Source of the DNA: CAYTAP01 sp964435775 | GTDB lineage: Bacteria > Planctomycetota > Phycisphaerae > Tepidisphaerales > Tepidisphaeraceae | NCBI GenBank assembly: GCA_964435775.1 | Contig: CAYTAP010000009.1 | Span: 1 to 49,536, forward strand | DNA: 49,536 nt | Direction: 5' to 3' | Part shown: one piece after another, positions 24,984 through 34,572 of the stretch | Numbering within the stretch: the first letter of the stretch is position 1 | Layout of the letters: each line of letters begins with the position of its first letter | Made by a program: the position numbers and the translations under genes | Notes under the pieces: model-generated | The model's database searches: none | What the model saw: the letters and a program-made list of their open reading frames with translations, nothing else | Told to the model about the DNA's origin: nothing

Positions 24984-26239
24984 CACAGCCACTCACCACC
25001 GCCATCCCCACTCCGCGACAACTTGAATACCAAAGCTGGGAGCTGGGCCTGTTTCTCCATTTCGGCATCCGGTCGTTTTACGAAGGGTATAAGGATTTCG
25101 ACAAGCGCGAGATGGACCCAAAGGTATTTAATCCAACGCATCTGGATTGCGACCAGTGGATATGGACGGCCAAGCGCGCGGGATTCAAATACGCGGTGAT
25201 GACGGCCAAGCATCATGATGGCTTCGCCAACTGGCCCAGCGCTTATACCAAGTTTTCCGTCGCCTCTTCCCCTTGGAAAGACGGCAGGGGCGATGTGGTG
25301 AAGGAGTTCACCGAGGCGTGTCATCGCCATGGGCTGGCGGCGGGGCTTTATTATTCGCCGTACGATCACAACCATCCCGCGTACGCCGACCCCAGGGCGT
25401 ACGATGACTATTTCATCAAACAGGTGTCGGAAATCCTGAGCGGCTATGGGAAGATCGACATGCTCTGGTTTGATGGGTGCGGGTCGGGGGATCACAAGTA
25501 CGACTGGCCCCGGATCATCGGGCACGTTCGGGACCTTCAGAAGGACCTGCTGATCTTCGAGATGGCCGATCCTCAATATCGGTGGGTGGGCAACGAAGCG
25601 GGGGTGGCGCCCTTTCCGCTCTGGAACACGAAGCTGTCCACGCCGCTGGCGGAGGTGAACAAGCCGAAGGACGCCGTCACGCAGACGCCGGTGTGGATGC
25701 CGGCCGAGTGCGACCTGCGGATGCGTCTGGAGCGATGGTTTTACGATGACGCCGAGATGCACACGGTCAAGTCGGTTGAAGAGCTGATGGGCTTGTACCA
25801 TTTTTCGGTGGGGCGGGGTTGCAACATGCTCATCAACATCGGCCCGGATCGGCGCGGGTTGCTGCCGGAAAACGAGGCGGATCGACTGGTGGAGTTTGGC
25901 CAGGCGGTGAAGAAGCGGTTCGCCAGCCCTTTTGCGACGATTGCCGATTTCAACCGCGAGGGGAACGGTTGGTCTTTCAAGCTGCCGTCGAACACGCTGC
26001 TGGAGCATGTCGTGCTTCAGGAGGACATCCGTCAGGGAGAACACATCCGGCGCTTTCGCATCAGCACGCGATACCCCAATTCAACGGATTCGATCACCCT
26101 GTGGGAGGGGTACAACGTCGGTCAAAAGGCGATCTGCCGCATCCCGGCGCTTCGCGTCTGGAACGTTCGTGTGGAGGCGTTGGAGGGCGATGGGGCGTGC
26201 GATCTGACAGCGATCGATCTGCACGGGCCGGCGAAGTGA
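24980..26239 (+). CDS. GH29-type alpha-L-fucosidase
   Basis: 419 residues. Hydrolyses terminal alpha-L-fucose. Family marks: WELGLFLHFGIRSFYEG at the N-terminus, AGFKYAVMTAKHHDGFANWP with conserved HHDGF, LYYSPYDHN, the nucleophile Asp in YGKIDMLWFDG, and GRGCNMLINIGPDRRGLLPE closing the barrel; a beta-sandwich follows from about residue 320. There is no signal peptide, so the enzyme is probably cytoplasmic and acts on imported short glycans. ATG 24980 overlaps the HAD stop (ATGA). Confidence 0.9.
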   Translation: MTQPLTTAIPTPRQLEYQSWELGLFLHFGIRSFYEGYKDFDKREMDPKVFNPTHLDCDQWIWTAKRAGFKYAVMTAKHHDGFANWPSAYTKFSVASSPWKDGRGDVVKEFTEACHRHGLAAGLYYSPYDHNHPAYADPRAYDDYFIKQVSEILSGYGKIDMLWFDGCGSGDHKYDWPRIIGHVRDLQKDLLIFEMADPQYRWVGNEAGVAPFPLWNTKLSTPLAEVNKPKDAVTQTPVWMPAECDLRMRLERWFYDDAEMHTVKSVEELMGLYHFSVGRGCNMLINIGPDRRGLLPENEADRLVEFGQAVKKRFASPFATIADFNREGNGWSFKLPSNTLLEHVVLQEDIRQGEHIRRFRISTRYPNSTDSITLWEGYNVGQKAICRIPALRVWNVRVEALEGDGACDLTAIDLHGPAK

Positions 26240-26290
26240 CGATGGATCCATGAAAGACACGAACGGCCTGTTTTGGCCGCCGAGAGCGAT

Positions 26291-27919
26291 ATGCTCATTT
26301 TCCATTACAACGAGCCACGTTTCCTTGCCGGTGTGTCGAAGCATGGCTTTCCGGGCGAACACGGCTTGCGCCTGCTCCACACCGGCCATGCCACGACACC
26401 GTTCGGCGAGCGCTGGCGCAACTCGCCGGCGCTGGCGTCAGCGCGAGAATCCAGGCGGCCTTACCTCATCGACCGCATCGCCGGCGGCATGCCCTTTCAG
26501 TCACTCGACGGCGTGACGGACGTCGCGCGGGCGCTGAAGGACGATCCAAACTTTCTCGGCTTCCAGGTGCATGAGTGGGACAACACCCCGTTGCATGACT
26601 ACAACCGCATCAACCAGGAGTTTTTCGACAAGGGCATCCCATTCACCGAGGCCAATTTTGCCCCGTACGCCGGCCGGACCAAGCGGCTTTATTTATCGGG
26701 GGGAGATTACAACTTTTATCGCGATCTGCATCCGTCGCTCAACTCGATGGAGGATGTGAAGCGATATCTCGAAAAATACTTCATCCGCATGGTTGAGTTG
26801 ACCGGGGGACAGGTGCTGTCGGTCAACGGCCACGGCCAGTTTCCGCATGCCGCATTGCGTCTGGGCGGAAAGAATGTCATGGCGGAACTCGGTAACCAGG
26901 TGCCGCTGTCGGCGTTTCAGATATCCTGTGTTCGCGGAGCGGGGCGGGAGTTCAACAAGCCGTTCGGCGTTTATTATGAAACGTGGGGCGGGCAGCCCTT
27001 CAGTTGCACCTGCGCGACGAGCTTCTCGCCGTGGCTGCCGGGGGAAGGGCAATTCCAGGCATTTGAAAACTATGGCGGCGCTCGGCCTGAGGGCGGCAGC
27101 GGCCGCTCATTGCACCGGCGGCTGCTCCATCACGCATGGCTCTCCGGCGCGCATTGGTGGGCCGTTGAATGGGGCGCGGAAAACTACTTTTCCGACTGGG
27201 ATCGGCATCCATTGACCGAATACGGCCGCATTACGCTTGCCGTATCGCAACTGGCGCGGGATGTCGGGCCGATCCAGCCGATCGTGCCCGCGGCGCTGGT
27301 GCTTCCGCCTCATGCGATCGGCATTGATGTCGCTTACATCAGCGGGCTTCGCCGTACCGTTCTCGACATCGCCGATCCCGATCCATGCCATGCATTGTTG
27401 AAGCAATGGGCGGTGGAAATGCTGTCGCCCCAGCCGTGGCGGCAGGGCTTCGACGCCTTTAACCTCACCCCGTCTCCATGGGTTGGCGGTATCGATGTTC
27501 TGTCCGCCGAAGCACCGGCGGCGCTTTTGTCGCAATACGACGTGGTCATGTACGTTGATGAGAAGGAGCGCGCCCGCGCGGATCATCCCAAGGCGCTGGG
27601 GGTTGATGCGGAGAGCGCCCGCGCAGGCCAGGCGGTCATTCGCCGTCGGTGGCCGATCCGTGTGGATGGCGAGGTTGGCTGCGCGCAGGCCCATGCCGGC
27701 GACCGGCTGCTGGTGGGGGTGTTCAACAACATGGGAATGACGAAAGTGGACGGCAGGGAATCAGGCGATCCCCAATTCGCGCGAACGGCAACTTTGACGG
27801 GTGCCTGCGATGACATGAGATCCTTGTGCGGCGAACAATATGTCAGGCGGCAAAGCGGGAGGGTGAGCATCGAGCTTCCTCCCGGCGGGCTGGCCGTGCT
27901 GTCGTTTGCCCGCGGCTGA
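26291..27919 (+). CDS. Unrecognised protein of the glycan locus, possible glycosidase
   Basis: 542 residues, not recognised with certainty. The order of aromatic-rich strands (VLSVNGHGQF, FGVYYETWGGQPF, LLHHAWLSGAHWWAVEWGAE, then a C-terminal beta-rich part with LLVGVFNNMGM) is like that of TIM-barrel glycoside hydrolases with a trailing sandwich domain, and Glu residues in YETWG and AVEWGAE could be catalytic; this is inference. No signal peptide. ATG 26291 follows GAGAG; an in-frame TTG at 26273 is an alternative. It is 51 bases after the fucosidase gene and in line with the sialidase-like gene. Confidence 0.6.
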   Translation: MLIFHYNEPRFLAGVSKHGFPGEHGLRLLHTGHATTPFGERWRNSPALASARESRRPYLIDRIAGGMPFQSLDGVTDVARALKDDPNFLGFQVHEWDNTPLHDYNRINQEFFDKGIPFTEANFAPYAGRTKRLYLSGGDYNFYRDLHPSLNSMEDVKRYLEKYFIRMVELTGGQVLSVNGHGQFPHAALRLGGKNVMAELGNQVPLSAFQISCVRGAGREFNKPFGVYYETWGGQPFSCTCATSFSPWLPGEGQFQAFENYGGARPEGGSGRSLHRRLLHHAWLSGAHWWAVEWGAENYFSDWDRHPLTEYGRITLAVSQLARDVGPIQPIVPAALVLPPHAIGIDVAYISGLRRTVLDIADPDPCHALLKQWAVEMLSPQPWRQGFDAFNLTPSPWVGGIDVLSAEAPAALLSQYDVVMYVDEKERARADHPKALGVDAESARAGQAVIRRRWPIRVDGEVGCAQAHAGDRLLVGVFNNMGMTKVDGRESGDPQFARTATLTGACDDMRSLCGEQYVRRQSGRVSIELPPGGLAVLSFARG

Positions 27920-27926
27920 GAGCCGC

Positions 27927-28170
27927 ATCGCGCATCGGTCCGTTTCGTATGGGCCTGTGGGAACGCGACGGCGTCTTCGACTTCTCCTACATCGAAGAGG
28001 TCATGCGCAAGATCACGTCAGCCGATCTCGACGCGCGTGTCATCGTGCGCGTACACTTGGACCACCCCGGACGACGGGACGGAAAATATCCTGGCAATGC
28101 TGCGTGAGGAAGGATGGGCCGGCGTTGCGGCAATCCATCGCCGCCCCGAGAAGCACCTTCCTCCAGGAGA
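27927..28170 (+). pseudogene. Remnants of two glycan-related genes
   Basis: Between two intact genes lie two coding-like pieces in different frames. The first (27927-28050) reads MGLWERDGVFDFSYIEEVMR and ends near VIVRVHL, which resembles the DFSxID..M..I...nPdayVilRvhl part of a glycoside hydrolase barrel. The second (about 28040-28170, shifted frame) reads TWTTPDDGTENILAMLREEG, then WAGVAAIHRRPEKHLPPGDH before a stop, like the C-terminal end of a different protein. Neither has a start or full length. This looks like deletion scars within the locus. Confidence 0.45.
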
Positions 28171-28178
28171 TCATTGAT

Positions 28179-29333
28179 ATGAGCAATCAAAACCATCCGG
28201 ACCTACTGTGGGACAAGTTGGATCGTTCGGATGGGTCGCAATCGGGCGAGGCGGGGCGGCGACCGGCGATGCACAGCCTTGACTTGTCCGGCGATGTGTG
28301 GCGGCATCGGATCATCGCGCGAGGCACAAAGGAGGTTTATCACGGCCATCCGACGACGGCGCTGATGGGGGATGGCCGGACGATCTTTTGCGTCTGGACC
28401 CACGGCCACGGCGGTGCCTGCGGACCGATGGCGCGCAGCAGCGATGGGGGAGAAACCTGGACGCGCATGGATGAGCGCCTGCCGGTTTCGTACGGCCTGC
28501 ATCGCAACTGTCCAAGCCTGTACCGCCTGATCGCGCCCGATGGCCGCGAGCGACTTTTCGTTTTCTCGGCGCATCCGGAAATGCCGCGCATCGCCAGCGA
28601 CGATGGCGGGGAATCCTGGACCGAAAGGTCGCCCCTGGGATTGCCGTGCGTCATGGCATTCAGCAGCGTGGCGCGCCTGCGTGACGGCCGATACATGGGT
28701 CTGTACCACCGTCGAACCGACGCCCGCGCCGGCGAGTCCGACGCCGGTACTTCGCTTCATGTGGTCAAGGCGATCACATCCGACGGCGGGATGACCTGGA
28801 CGCCGCCGGAGGTTGTCGCCGAGGTTGCGGGCAAGGCGCCATGCGAACCGTATGTCTTCCGCTCGGCTGATGAGACGGAATTGATTTGCCTCATGCGTGA
28901 GAACAAGCGCACCGGTCCGAGCCTGGTCATGTTCAGCCGGGATGAAGGCATCACATGGAGCGCGCCGCGGCCGACCACATGGTCACTGACCGGCGACCGC
29001 CACCAAGGCGTGCGCACACCTGACGGACGCATGGTCATCGCGTTCCGTGACATGGCGGCGGACAGCCCGACGCGCGGGCATTTTGTGGCGTGGGTGGGCG
29101 TTGACAACGATATCCGCGAGGGGAAACCTGGGCAGTATCGCATCAAGCTGCTGCATAGCCATGCCGGTTGGGATTGCGGCTACCCCGGCGTCGAATGTCT
29201 GCTGGATGGAACGATCCTGGCCACCACCTACATCAAGTATGCGGCCGGCGAGGAACAGCAGTCGGTGGTCTGCACGCGATTCACCCTGTCGGAATTGGAT
29301 GCTGCCGCCGGATCGCTGGCCACATCATGTTGA
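28179..29333 (+). CDS. Sialidase-like BNR/Asp-box repeat protein
   Basis: 384 residues forming a six-bladed propeller of the exo-alpha-sialidase kind. Four Asp-boxes (S-x-D-x-G-x-T/S-W) are seen: SSDGGETW, SDDGGESW, TSDGGMTW and SRDEGITW. The RIIARGTKEVYHGHPTTALM start, LCHRN-like LHRNCPSLYRL, LICLMRENKRTG (an arginine of the carboxylate triad may lie here) and the late DGTILATTYIKY fit the fold. Without a signal peptide it is likely cytoplasmic. True sialidase activity is uncertain. ATG 28179 has AGGAG 9 bases upstream, better than the open frame beginning at 27906. It overlaps the end of mfd on the other strand by 9 bases. Confidence 0.8.
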   Translation: MSNQNHPDLLWDKLDRSDGSQSGEAGRRPAMHSLDLSGDVWRHRIIARGTKEVYHGHPTTALMGDGRTIFCVWTHGHGGACGPMARSSDGGETWTRMDERLPVSYGLHRNCPSLYRLIAPDGRERLFVFSAHPEMPRIASDDGGESWTERSPLGLPCVMAFSSVARLRDGRYMGLYHRRTDARAGESDAGTSLHVVKAITSDGGMTWTPPEVVAEVAGKAPCEPYVFRSADETELICLMRENKRTGPSLVMFSRDEGITWSAPRPTTWSLTGDRHQGVRTPDGRMVIAFRDMAADSPTRGHFVAWVGVDNDIREGKPGQYRIKLLHSHAGWDCGYPGVECLLDGTILATTYIKYAAGEEQQSVVCTRFTLSELDAAAGSLATSC

Positions 29334-32300
29334 TCCCTTGGCCATGAGCCGCTCGCGGGCGGCGGTGAATTCCTCATCGGTGAGGATGCCCGAATCCTTG
29401 AGGGATTGAAGTTTCTCAAGCTGCTTGAGCACCTGCGGGGGAATCGTGGGAACGTCACGACTTTTGAGCGGATCGACGGCGGGGGGCTTGCGCGACGGTG
29501 GTTGGGGCGCACTCGCGCGCTGTCCGTTGACGGAGGCGGGAGGCGCGGACGAGGGGACGGCCGGTGGTGGCGCGACGGAAGGCTCCGCGCTGGGCGGGGC
29601 GTTGGTTTCACGATCATACGCGGCCCGCATCAGGTTGCGTAAAACCATCAATAGCGTATCGGGCTCGAGGTACGTCGGCGGCGGACGGAAATAGACGGTC
29701 TTCTCATCAATGACGCGCAGCGATCCCGGTGCCCCGGCCAATCCCGCCTGCACCCTCGCGGCGTTGCGAACGGTGAGGACCACATCCGGTTCCTTGCGGA
29801 TGATGCTTTCGATTCCATACAGGCCGGCGAGCAGACGCAACTCCGTCAGTGCAAAGAGCAGCACCGCCGGGCGTGGCGGCTCGCCGAAGGCGTCTTTCAT
29901 GTCCTGTTCGAGCAGGTGGAGCATATCGAGGCTGGTGCATCGCGTCAGGCGACGGTACAGGTCCATGCGCTGGCGGTCGGCGGGGATGTAGGTTCGTGGA
30001 AGAAAGGCGCTGAGGCCGATGTCCACATGCGCCTCGGGCTGCGTGGGGGCGGGCTCGTGTTTGAGTTGCCGTGTCGCCTCCTCCAGCAACTGGCAATACA
30101 TCTCATAGCCGACGGTCGCGATGTGGCCGCTCTGTTCGGCGCCCAGGATGTTGCCGGCGCCGCGGATTTCAAGGTCGCGCATGGCGATCTTGAAGCCCGC
30201 GCCCAGGTGGCTGTATTCCTCGATCGCCTTGAGACGCTTGGCGGCGACGGGGGTGACGGGGCGGTCGGGTGGGAGCAGGAGATAGCAGTACGCGCGATGT
30301 TTCCATCGCCCGACGCGCCCGCGGAGCTGGTGCAGCTCGCTCAGTCCGAATCGGTCGGCGTTGTTGATGATGATCGTGTTGGCGTTGGGGATGTCCAGAC
30401 CGGACTCGATGATCGTCGTGCAGACGAGGATGTCGGCCTCGTGGCGGATGAAGCGGAGCATCGCCTCCTCCATCTCGCCGTCCCCCATTTGTCCGTGGCC
30501 GATGAGAATGCGGGCATCGGGGACAAGCTGCTGAATCCGGTCGGCCATTTCGATGATGTTCTGCACGCGGTTGTGGACGAAATAGACCTGCCCCTCGCGC
30601 TGCAATTCGCGCTGGATCGCCAGCTTGATCCGCTGCATGTCAAAGGGCATCACCTCGGTGACAACGCTGCGCCGGTCGCGCGGCGCTGTCGTCAGGGAGC
30701 TGATGTCGCGCAAGCCCAGCATGCTCATGTGCAGTGTCCGTGGGATCGGCGTGGCCGACATCGTGAGCACATCCACCGTCTTTCGCATCTGCTTGAGGCG
30801 CTCTTTATGTGTGACGCCGAAACGCTGCTCCTCGTCGATGACGACCAGACCCAGCTCGGAGAACTTGATGTCCTTGCTCACGAGGCGATGGGTGCCGATG
30901 AGAATGTCGATTTCGCCGGCGCCCAGGCGCTTGACGATTTGTTTTTGCTGACCGGCCGTCTTGAACCGGCTGATCGATTCAATCTCGAAGGGATAGTTGA
31001 CCATCCGTTCCTTGAACGAGCGGTAATGCTGCTCGGCCAGGACGGTGGTGGGGACGAGCACGGCGACCTGCTTGCCCGATTCAATCGCCTTGAAGGCGGC
31101 CCGCATGGCCAGTTCGGTCTTGCCGTAGCCGACATCGCCGCAGAGGAGGCGATCCATCGGGCGGGTGTTCTGCATGTCCTGCTTGATCTCGTCGGCACCA
31201 GTCACCTGGTCGGCCGTCGGCTCATAGGGGAACTCCGCCTCGAACTCGGTTTGCCATTCGGTGTCCGGCGGATAAGCGGTGCCCGCCTGGGCGGCGCGGG
31301 CGGCCTGGATTTCAATGAGCTCCGCCGCCATGTCCATGACCGCTTCGGAGACTTTCGCCTTTTGCTTTTCCCACGCGCCGCTCCCCAGACGGGAGAGCTG
31401 CGGATGGCCGTGGAATCCGCCGATGTACTTCTGAATCAGGTTGATCCGGGCGGCCGGAACATGCAGCGCCGCGTTGTCGGCGAAACGCAGCGTCAGGTAT
31501 TCCTCGCTCTTGCCGTCCTTGGCGATGGTTTGAATGCCCGTGAACTTGGCGATCCCGTGGGCGACGTGAACGACGTAATCACCCACCTTGAGATCGAGAA
31601 ATGAATCGACCGGACGCGACGCGATCACCTTCTTCACCCGCCGGCGCATCTCGTAACGGTGGAAAAGCTCATGGTGTCCGACGAGGGCAAGTGGCTTTTG
31701 TCCTTGCGCGCCGCTTTCATTCCACACAAACCCCCGGTGCAGGTAGCCGATGGCGATGTGAATCTGTTTGGACGAGCCCGGGTGATGCTGTTCCAGAACC
31801 TCCGCAAACCGTTGCGCCTCGGCCGGTTTGTCGCAGAAGACGGTTACATCATGGCTCTGGCTCAGTTCCACCAGTTCGCCAATCGCCTTCTTGGCCTCGG
31901 CCTCAAACTTCTGGAGCGATTCGATGGGCAGCTTCACATGCGGCGCGACGCCGGCGCCGAGGAAGTTGGGAATCGCCACCGTCCCCTGCTCGAACTGGCT
32001 CAATTCCAGCCGGGCAAACTCGCCGGTGTGTTGCAGGACGGCCGATAGCGGATAAATCCCCTTCACCTCCGGCAGGCGGTCGAGGTAACTCTTGGCCTGC
32101 TCGGCGATTTCGAGCGGCGCCCAGAGAACGATGATCGTTTGCGGATCGAGATAGCTGAACAGGTGCGTTGAGGAACCAGTGTCGGGGAGCAATCCCTTGA
32201 GGTCCATGACCTCGACCGACTCCATCTTTTCCAGTGACCCCATGCTGTCCAGATCGAAACGCTTGATCGATTCGATCTGATCGCCGAAAAAGTCGATCCG

Positions 32301-32927
32301 CGCTGTCAGGCCAACCTGCTCGCCGCTCTGGGCGAACTCACCAGGCAGGTAAATGTCGATGAGCCCTCCGAGCACGGCGAAATCGCCGGGCACTTCAACC
32401 TGCTCCAGCCGGTTGTATCCATGCTCGCTCAGCCAGACGATCAATTTTTCCGGCTCGAGTTCCTGACCGACGCGCAGAATCCGGATGAGCCGGCTCAGCT
32501 CCTCCCGCGACGGGACCGACTGCATCAGCGCCTGAATTGGCGCGACCAGCAATTGGGGCGCGCCTTCGCCGGATTCGTGACCTTGCCCCGCCGCCAGCCG
32601 CGCCAGCATTTGCAGCCGCCCGGCCACCTGCTCCTCGCTCATTTGTCCCAGCGAACTCGATAATTCCAATGCTGGAATTACATCAGGCCGACGGCCGTGG
32701 AAAAGTTCCATGTCGTCGGCGATGTCATCCGATTCGTCGAGATGGCCGCAGATGACGAGGATCGGACGCTTGAGCGCATGGTCAACCCCCGCCGTGACCG
32801 CCGCCACGCTGCTTCCCCACAATCCCGATGCGGTGGCCGCGTTTTTATCGCGCACTATTTGCGCCAGCTCCAGCAACGGGCGCGCAGCGGCCAGCCGTCC
32901 GATGGCTTCGGCAGTCGTCTCACTCAT
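29325..32927 (-). CDS. mfd: Transcription-repair coupling factor with SHOCT-like tail
   Basis: 1200 residues. Mfd removes stalled RNA polymerase and recruits UvrA. Order of domains: UvrB-like N-terminal part (1-330), CarD-like polymerase-interaction domain around LKVGDYVVHVAHGIAKFTGI (about 444), helicase motor with Walker A CGDVGYGKTELAMRAAFKA (about 602) and VVIDEEQRFGV (about 696), second RecA domain ending in HQLRGRVGRWKHRAYCYLLL, and the TRG/D7 region. The last 40 residues, after a Pro/Ser/Ala-rich linker, read VLKQLEKLQSLKDSGILTDE, then EFTAARERLMA. This is a SHOCT-like short C-terminal domain that ordinary Mfd lacks. Confidence 0.95.
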   Translation of the reverse strand: MSETTAEAIGRLAAARPLLELAQIVRDKNAATASGLWGSSVAAVTAGVDHALKRPILVICGHLDESDDIADDMELFHGRRPDVIPALELSSSLGQMSEEQVAGRLQMLARLAAGQGHESGEGAPQLLVAPIQALMQSVPSREELSRLIRILRVGQELEPEKLIVWLSEHGYNRLEQVEVPGDFAVLGGLIDIYLPGEFAQSGEQVGLTARIDFFGDQIESIKRFDLDSMGSLEKMESVEVMDLKGLLPDTGSSTHLFSYLDPQTIIVLWAPLEIAEQAKSYLDRLPEVKGIYPLSAVLQHTGEFARLELSQFEQGTVAIPNFLGAGVAPHVKLPIESLQKFEAEAKKAIGELVELSQSHDVTVFCDKPAEAQRFAEVLEQHHPGSSKQIHIAIGYLHRGFVWNESGAQGQKPLALVGHHELFHRYEMRRRVKKVIASRPVDSFLDLKVGDYVVHVAHGIAKFTGIQTIAKDGKSEEYLTLRFADNAALHVPAARINLIQKYIGGFHGHPQLSRLGSGAWEKQKAKVSEAVMDMAAELIEIQAARAAQAGTAYPPDTEWQTEFEAEFPYEPTADQVTGADEIKQDMQNTRPMDRLLCGDVGYGKTELAMRAAFKAIESGKQVAVLVPTTVLAEQHYRSFKERMVNYPFEIESISRFKTAGQQKQIVKRLGAGEIDILIGTHRLVSKDIKFSELGLVVIDEEQRFGVTHKERLKQMRKTVDVLTMSATPIPRTLHMSMLGLRDISSLTTAPRDRRSVVTEVMPFDMQRIKLAIQRELQREGQVYFVHNRVQNIIEMADRIQQLVPDARILIGHGQMGDGEMEEAMLRFIRHEADILVCTTIIESGLDIPNANTIIINNADRFGLSELHQLRGRVGRWKHRAYCYLLLPPDRPVTPVAAKRLKAIEEYSHLGAGFKIAMRDLEIRGAGNILGAEQSGHIATVGYEMYCQLLEEATRQLKHEPAPTQPEAHVDIGLSAFLPRTYIPADRQRMDLYRRLTRCTSLDMLHLLEQDMKDAFGEPPRPAVLLFALTELRLLAGLYGIESIIRKEPDVVLTVRNAARVQAGLAGAPGSLRVIDEKTVYFRPPPTYLEPDTLLMVLRNLMRAAYDRETNAPPSAEPSVAPPPAVPSSAPPASVNGQRASAPQPPSRKPPAVDPLKSRDVPTIPPQVLKQLEKLQSLKDSGILTDEEFTAARERLMAKGST

Positions 32928-32973
32928 ATGCGAGTATCGTAGGAGCGCCTGGAGGTGGCGTAAAGACGGGGGA

Positions 32974-33092
<119 letters not shown>

Positions 33093-33203
33093 CTGCCCCG
33101 CATTTCCCGCCATGCTTGTTCGCCGTGGGGGCGGTTACTACACTTTGCGGCGGATGGGGAACGATGGGGGCAAGCGGATTCACGACACGAAACGAGTGGT
33201 TGC

Positions 33204-34496
33204 ATGAGAGTGTTGGTCATTGGCGGCGGCGGGCGTGAGCACGCTTTGGCATGGAAATTGGCGGCCTCGCCGCGGGTGACGGCGCTCTTCGCGTTGCCCG
33301 GGAATCCGGGGATCGCGCAGGTCGCGGATATCGCGGACGTTGATGTGATGGATTTCGACGGGATCGAAAAGTTCATCCGCGACAACCGGATTCAGTTCGT
33401 CGTCATTGGTCCGGAGGATCCGCTGTCGGCCGGTCTGGCGGATCGACTTCGCAAAAGCGGGTTGTTGGTCTTCGGACCTTCGCGCCAGGCCGCCCGGCTG
33501 GAGTCGGACAAATGGTTCGCAAAGGAATTGATGCGCAAGCAGTCGGTGCCGACGGCCGAGGCGCGGGTTTTCACCGACGCCGACCGCGCTGAGGAATACA
33601 TCCGCACCCGCGATGAGCCGTTGGTCATCAAGGCGGCTGGTCTGGCCAAGGGGAAGGGCGTCAGCGTCTGCTATCGCACCTCCGATGCGCTGGAGGCCAT
33701 TGATCAGATCATGCGCCGAAAGGTTTTCGGCGGCGCGGGGGATCGGGTCGTCATCGAGGAAAAACTCGCCGGGCCGGAGTGTTCGATCCTCGCCTTTGTC
33801 GATCGGCGGTCGATCTATGTGATGGAAACCAGCCAGGATCACAAGCCCGTCAGCGATGGGGACACCGGCCCGATGACCGGCGGGATGGGCGCCTACACCC
33901 CCACGCCGGTGATCGACGATGCGACGCTCGCGGCCGTCGAGCGCGACATTCTCGTGCCGATGGTCGACGGACTCGTCCGCGAGGGCATCGAATACAAGGG
34001 CGTCCTCTATGCCGGCTTGATGCTGACGACCAACGGGCCGAAAGTGCTGGAGTTCAACTGCCGCTTCGGCGACCCCGAATGCCAGCCGCTCATGATGCGC
34101 CTGCAAAGTGATTTGCTTGAGGTGATGCTCGCGGTCGTCGAGGGGAAGCTCGATCAGGTCGAGTTGAAGTGGGATCCACGCCCGGCCGTCTGCGTCATCG
34201 CCGCCAGCAAAGGCTACCCCGAGGCCTATCCCGTCGGTTTGCCCATCACCGGCATTGATAAAGCCGACGCCCTTGAGGATGTGAAGGTGTTTCATGGCGG
34301 AACGAAACTCAGCGACGGCCAGGTCGTCACCGCCGGCGGGCGCGTCCTCGGCGTCACGGCGCTGGGCGACACGGTGGCCGCGGCAAGGGCACGCGCCTAC
34401 GAGGCGATGAACCTCATCCATTTCGACGGCATGCACTACCGGCGGGACATTGGATGGCAGGCGGTGCGGAGGGTAAGCGGTAAGGATGAGGGATGA
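33204..34496 (+). CDS. purD: Phosphoribosylamine--glycine ligase
   Basis: 430 residues. Second step of purine synthesis, an ATP-grasp enzyme. Starts MRVLVIGGGGREHALAWKLA, has GPEDPLSAGLADRLR, LVIKAAGLAKGKGVSVCY (ATP loop), GPECSILAFVD, the signature SQDHKPVSDGDTGPMTGGMG and VLEFNCRFGDPECQPLM. The ATG at 33204 gives the family start; the open frame upstream to 33003 is repeat sequence. The last codons and stop (KDEG, TGA) lie inside the first two units of a GGATGAR heptamer array, so the repeat has grown up to or into the gene end. Confidence 0.96.
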   Translation: MRVLVIGGGGREHALAWKLAASPRVTALFALPGNPGIAQVADIADVDVMDFDGIEKFIRDNRIQFVVIGPEDPLSAGLADRLRKSGLLVFGPSRQAARLESDKWFAKELMRKQSVPTAEARVFTDADRAEEYIRTRDEPLVIKAAGLAKGKGVSVCYRTSDALEAIDQIMRRKVFGGAGDRVVIEEKLAGPECSILAFVDRRSIYVMETSQDHKPVSDGDTGPMTGGMGAYTPTPVIDDATLAAVERDILVPMVDGLVREGIEYKGVLYAGLMLTTNGPKVLEFNCRFGDPECQPLMMRLQSDLLEVMLAVVEGKLDQVELKWDPRPAVCVIAASKGYPEAYPVGLPITGIDKADALEDVKVFHGGTKLSDGQVVTAGGRVLGVTALGDTVAAARARAYEAMNLIHFDGMHYRRDIGWQAVRRVSGKDEG

Positions 34497-34511
34497 AGGA
34501 TAAAGGATGAA
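34484..34511. repeat. GGATGAA heptamers overlapping the purD stop codon
   Basis: Four heptamers: GGATGAG, GGATGAA, GGATAAA, GGATGAA. The purD stop TGA (34494-34496) falls in the second unit. Unlike the other arrays there is no inverted partner nearby. Confidence 0.8.
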
Positions 34512-34518
34512 AAGAAGC

Positions 34519-34549
34519 GCACCGCGGAGACGCGGAGGGCGCGGAGAGG
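34519..34549. repeat. CACCGCGGAGACGCGGAG repeat, copy 1
   Basis: A GCGGAG-based tandem run (CACCGCGGAGACGCGGAG, then GGCGCGGAGAGG). A second copy with one base difference in its first unit is at 39612-39643. Both are downstream of genes on the plus strand. Confidence 0.7.
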
Positions 34550-34572
34550 AAATACGAACTGAACCGCGACAA

